A stretch of 8,475 bases of DNA from an uncultured bacterium. GTDB taxonomy: Bacteria > Bacteroidota > Bacteroidia > Bacteroidales > Muribaculaceae. Location: assembly GCA_946184715.1 (NCBI GenBank), contig CAMHGU010000094.1:1-8475 (forward strand), written 5' to 3'. Position 1 is the stretch's first letter. Each line of letters starts with the position of its first letter. Below, piece after piece: positions 6,027-8,475 of the stretch. The translations under genes and the position numbers were made by a program. Below the pieces are notes generated by a model. It searched no databases, was not told the DNA's origin, and was given only the letters and a program-made list of their open reading frames with translations.

Positions 6027-7523
6027 ATGGCATTTCCATTTATGACGGCTCAGGAAGCCGCACAATTCGTCAACAATGGCGACACTCTCGGATTCTCGGG
6101 ATTTACTCACGCCGGTGTGCCCAAGGTGGTTCCGGCAGCTTTGGCTGAGCGTGCTCACGCTGAGCACGAGGCAGGGCGCGAATTTCGTGTAAATGTATTC
6201 ACCGGCGCCTCGACCAATCCGTGGCTCGACGATGCTTTGGCAGCCGAGAAGGCTATCAATCGCCGTATGCCCTATCAATCCACCAAAGGCGTGCGCGCCG
6301 CCATCAACGCTCTCGAGGTCAACTATGCCGACCTCCACCTCTCGGAGATGGCCCAAATGACCCGCTACAACTTCTTCGGCAAGGTAGATACCGTAATCAT
6401 CGAAGCGCAAGACCTCAACGAGAAGGGCGAGATAGTGCTCGGCACCGGTGTGGGCAACGTTGAGACCTTCGCCAATATGGCATCGAAGATTATAGTGGAA
6501 ATCAACCATACTCTCTCGCCCGGAATGCGCGGCTTGCACGACATCTATATGCCGCTCGACCCGCCTTATCGCCGCGAGATACCTATCTACAAGCCCAGCG
6601 ACCGCATCGGCCACGAGCTGCTCAAGGTTGACCCCAAGAAGATTGTAGCCGTGGTGGATAGCCACAACTTCGGCGACGTTCACGCTTTCACCGCAATCGA
6701 CGAAGCTACGGCGCAGATAGGCCACAACGTGTGCGACTTCCTCGCTCGCGAGCTTCGCGAAGGCCGCCTGCCCAAGGAGTTCCTGCCGCTGCAGTCGGGC
6801 GTGGGCAACATTGCCAACGCCGTGCTCGCCGGCCTCGCCGAGTCGAAGGAGATTCCGCCTGTGCAGATGTACACCGAGGTGGTTCAGGATATGGTGCTCG
6901 ACCTGATGAAGAAAGGCCGCTGCACATTTGCCAGCACCTGCTCGCTCTCGCTTAGCAACGACGCCCTCAAAGCGTTCTTCGACGATATCGACTTCTACCG
7001 CGACAAGCTGATACTCCGCCCTGCCGAGTTGAGCAACAACCCGGAGGTTATCCGCCGCTTGGGCGTCATCTCGATGAACACCGCCCTCGAGGCCGACATC
7101 TACGGCAACATCAACTCCACCCACGTGCTCGGCACTAAGATGATGAACGGCATAGGCGGTAGCGGCGACTTCACCCGCAATGCCTACGTGTCGATATTCT
7201 CCTGCCCGTCGATTACCAAGGGCGGCGCCATCAGCAATATCGTGCCTATGGTATCCCACGTGGACCACTCGGAGCACTCGGTCGATGTCATCATCACCGA
7301 GCAAGGCGTGGCCGACCTCCGCGGCCTCTCGCCCGTGGAGCGCACCGCAAAGATTATCGACAACTGCGCCCACCCCATGTATCGCGACCTGCTTCGCGAG
7401 TATGTGCGCCTTGCCAACGGCGTGAACCACACGCCCCACGTCCTCGGCGCTGCGCTGGCCTTCCATCGCGAATTTCTCGCCTCGGGCAATATGGCCAATA
7501 CCGACTTCAATCGCTACATCTGA
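6027..7523 (+). CDS. Acetyl-CoA hydrolase/transferase family, succinate CoA-transferase
   Basis: A 498-residue class I CoA-transferase of the Cat1/AarC/ScpC type, complete and of normal family length. It exchanges CoA between an acyl-CoA (acetyl- or propionyl-CoA) and succinate or acetate through a glutamyl-CoA thioester. Motifs: 'GFSGFTHAG' (22-30), 'VFTGAST' (57-63), 'DPPYRREIPIYKPSDRIG' (178-195), 'LQSGVGN' (255-261), 'MYTEVVQD' (281-288) with E284 as the expected catalytic glutamate, 'NTALEADIYGNINSTH' (351-366), 'GIGGSGDF' (375-382) and 'EQGVADLRG' (425-433). It is cytoplasmic. ATG at 6027 is preferred over the one at 6042 because relatives also start a few residues before 'MTAxEAA'. The leader is A/T-rich with no Shine-Dalgarno. 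In Bacteroidales the enzyme belongs to the succinate-propionate or acetate branch of fermentation; which acyl donor it prefers cannot be read from the sequence. Confidence 0.93.
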   Translation: MAFPFMTAQEAAQFVNNGDTLGFSGFTHAGVPKVVPAALAERAHAEHEAGREFRVNVFTGASTNPWLDDALAAEKAINRRMPYQSTKGVRAAINALEVNYADLHLSEMAQMTRYNFFGKVDTVIIEAQDLNEKGEIVLGTGVGNVETFANMASKIIVEINHTLSPGMRGLHDIYMPLDPPYRREIPIYKPSDRIGHELLKVDPKKIVAVVDSHNFGDVHAFTAIDEATAQIGHNVCDFLARELREGRLPKEFLPLQSGVGNIANAVLAGLAESKEIPPVQMYTEVVQDMVLDLMKKGRCTFASTCSLSLSNDALKAFFDDIDFYRDKLILRPAELSNNPEVIRRLGVISMNTALEADIYGNINSTHVLGTKMMNGIGGSGDFTRNAYVSIFSCPSITKGGAISNIVPMVSHVDHSEHSVDVIITEQGVADLRGLSPVERTAKIIDNCAHPMYRDLLREYVRLANGVNHTPHVLGAALAFHREFLASGNMANTDFNRYI

Positions 7524-7527
7524 TATA

Positions 7528-8091
7528 ATGAACTGGCAATCCACCGGGTTAGTAACCCGATTGACCGATACCTTGACAAGCCTCGCCACCGAGCGAGGCT
7601 TTCTCGATGGCGAGCTGATTAAGGTTGACGACCTGGAGCAGTGCTGGCAGCGCTCCGCGCCGCAGTACCTTGCCGACGCTGTGCCCGAAGTGGCCCATTA
7701 TCCCACCGTGGCGGTGGCTTGGGCCGCGTTCTTCGGGCTCGGCGCCGCCAAGCTCTGGGACTCGATGTGGGACTACGTGAAGGATAAAGAGGACCTGTAT
7801 GTGTTCATACGCGACGTGCGTGGTTTCGACGCTATGGACGACTACGTCATCGAAGGCCTGCTGATGCTCCGCCCATCTAATCCCACACGCGCCGAGCAGC
7901 TGACGTCGCTGCTGCAGGAGGCCGCCGAGACTGCCATCACCCTAATTCGCAAGGAGCAGCTGGCGCCGCAGTCGCCCGAGGCTTATTACGCCTTTGCCAA
8001 GACCTGCGAGGTGATGTTCCGCCTCGGCGTAGCAATCCAGATGCGCGCTATGGGCTACAAATACCACCGTATGGAGGTGGGCCTCAACTGA
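7528..8091 (+). CDS. Conserved-looking 187-residue protein, function unknown
   Basis: Begins 4 bp after the CoA-transferase stop, so it is almost certainly co-transcribed and perhaps translationally coupled. I do not recognise the family. The sequence reads as a soluble, mainly helical protein with no signal peptide. The only apolar run is 'VAVAWAAFFGLGAAKLW' (61-77), which is short and Trp-rich and more like a buried helix than a membrane span. Other notable stretches are 'DVRGFDAMDDYV' (96-107) and the C-terminal 'MFRLGVAIQMRAMGYKYHRME' region (163-183), which looks like a conserved closing helix. No Walker, Rossmann, zinc or nuclease motif is seen. The position suggests a role tied to the CoA-transferase or to a general housekeeping operon; that is inference. 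Confidence 0.8.
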   Translation: MNWQSTGLVTRLTDTLTSLATERGFLDGELIKVDDLEQCWQRSAPQYLADAVPEVAHYPTVAVAWAAFFGLGAAKLWDSMWDYVKDKEDLYVFIRDVRGFDAMDDYVIEGLLMLRPSNPTRAEQLTSLLQEAAETAITLIRKEQLAPQSPEAYYAFAKTCEVMFRLGVAIQMRAMGYKYHRMEVGLN

Positions 8092-8098
8092 CGCGGTT

Positions 8099-8475
8099 AT
8101 GGCTGTGATTCAAGCGGAACTACGACTTAGTGCGCGCCCGGCAGGGTGCCATCTTGTGACGGCCGAGGTGATGGCTCAGCTGCCACCACTGCCCGAGGCC
8201 GGATTGCTACACCTTTTTATAAAGCACACCAGCGCTGCCCTTACGCTCAACGAGAACGCCGACCCCGACGTGCGTCACGACCTCACCCGTGCCCTCGATT
8301 TCGTGGCTCCCGAGCGCCAGCCTTTCTATCGCCACACCTTTGAAGGCGATGATGATATGCCGGCTCACGTGAAATCCTCGCTCGTGGGCAGCTCGATTAC
8401 TATCCCCATCAGCAATCATCGCCTGGCCTTGGGCACATGGCAAGGCATCTACCTCTGCGAGTTCCGCACCCACGG
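8099..8475 (+). CDS. yjbQ: YjbQ/UPF0047 family protein, cut by the window end
   Basis: ATG at 8099, 7 bp after the previous stop, opens a frame that runs off the window after 125 codons; the family is about 140 residues, so roughly the last 13 are missing. The family hallmarks are all present: 'HTSAALTLNENADPDVRHD' (43-61), 'YRHTFEGDDDMPAHVKSSL' (77-95), 'GSSITIP' (97-103) and 'LGTWQGIYLCEFR' (111-123). Proteins of this family have been annotated as secondary thiamine-phosphate synthases because E. coli YjbQ shows weak activity of that kind; the true cellular role is unsettled. The conserved histidines (H43, H60, H79, H90) probably line the active or metal site. It is likely the fourth gene of the operon. 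Confidence 0.92.
   Translation, partial: MAVIQAELRLSARPAGCHLVTAEVMAQLPPLPEAGLLHLFIKHTSAALTLNENADPDVRHDLTRALDFVAPERQPFYRHTFEGDDDMPAHVKSSLVGSSITIPISNHRLALGTWQGIYLCEFRTH

Noticed and set aside
6000..7589. A 529-codon open frame on the minus strand covering the CoA-transferase gene
   Set aside because: It is longer than the real gene but lies wholly antisense to a strongly conserved enzyme. Its translation is His/Val/Ala-rich with no recognisable domain, and no promoter was seen for it.
8207..8473. Minus-strand frame of 88 codons near the right edge
   Set aside because: It is antisense to yjbQ, whose plus-strand translation matches the family along its whole visible length.

Overview
The window looks like chromosomal DNA from the order Bacteroidales. 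The gene content (a DUF2851 protein, a large secreted glycine-rich beta-helix protein ending in a YNxxGQRV...GR(K) tail, and a succinate/acetyl-CoA CoA-transferase) and two promoters of the Bacteroidetes type (TTTG, about 20 bp, TAnnTTTG) both point there. The GC-rich coding DNA, the absence of clear Shine-Dalgarno sites and the style of the large protein suggest Muribaculaceae or a close relative. That family-level placement is inference.

Layout: (1) 27-1322, plus strand, a complete DUF2851 gene. (2) 1323-1487, a convergent gap with two hairpins. (3) 1488-5384, minus strand, one 1298-residue exported protein built from two copies of a 'GAGIGGG' beta-helix module that flank an InlB-type repeat, a GLUG-like segment and Ig/MBG-like segments, with a Bacterial-Repeat-Domain-like region and a sorting-type tail at the C-terminus. 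(4) 5385-5607, a divergent regulatory gap with a promoter facing each way, a perfect 10-bp palindrome and a set of TAATCTTA/ATTAGC repeats. (5) 5608 to the right edge, plus strand, a tight run of four genes: a small single-pass membrane protein, the CoA-transferase, an unrecognised 187-residue protein and a yjbQ gene cut by the window end. Gaps between them are 23, 4 and 7 bp, so they are probably one operon driven by the promoter at 5557-5587.

The metabolic anchor is the CoA-transferase, which moves CoA between acyl-CoA and succinate or acetate in the succinate/propionate fermentation typical of gut Bacteroidales. The other three operon members have no clear link to this reaction. The large minus-strand gene appears independent and is probably a surface or secreted protein, perhaps for glycan binding or adhesion. 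I saw no RNA genes, insertion sequences, CRISPR arrays or phage genes. The most unusual material is the duplicated beta-helix protein with its symbol-rich promoter region, and the nuclease-like motif pattern of the DUF2851 protein.
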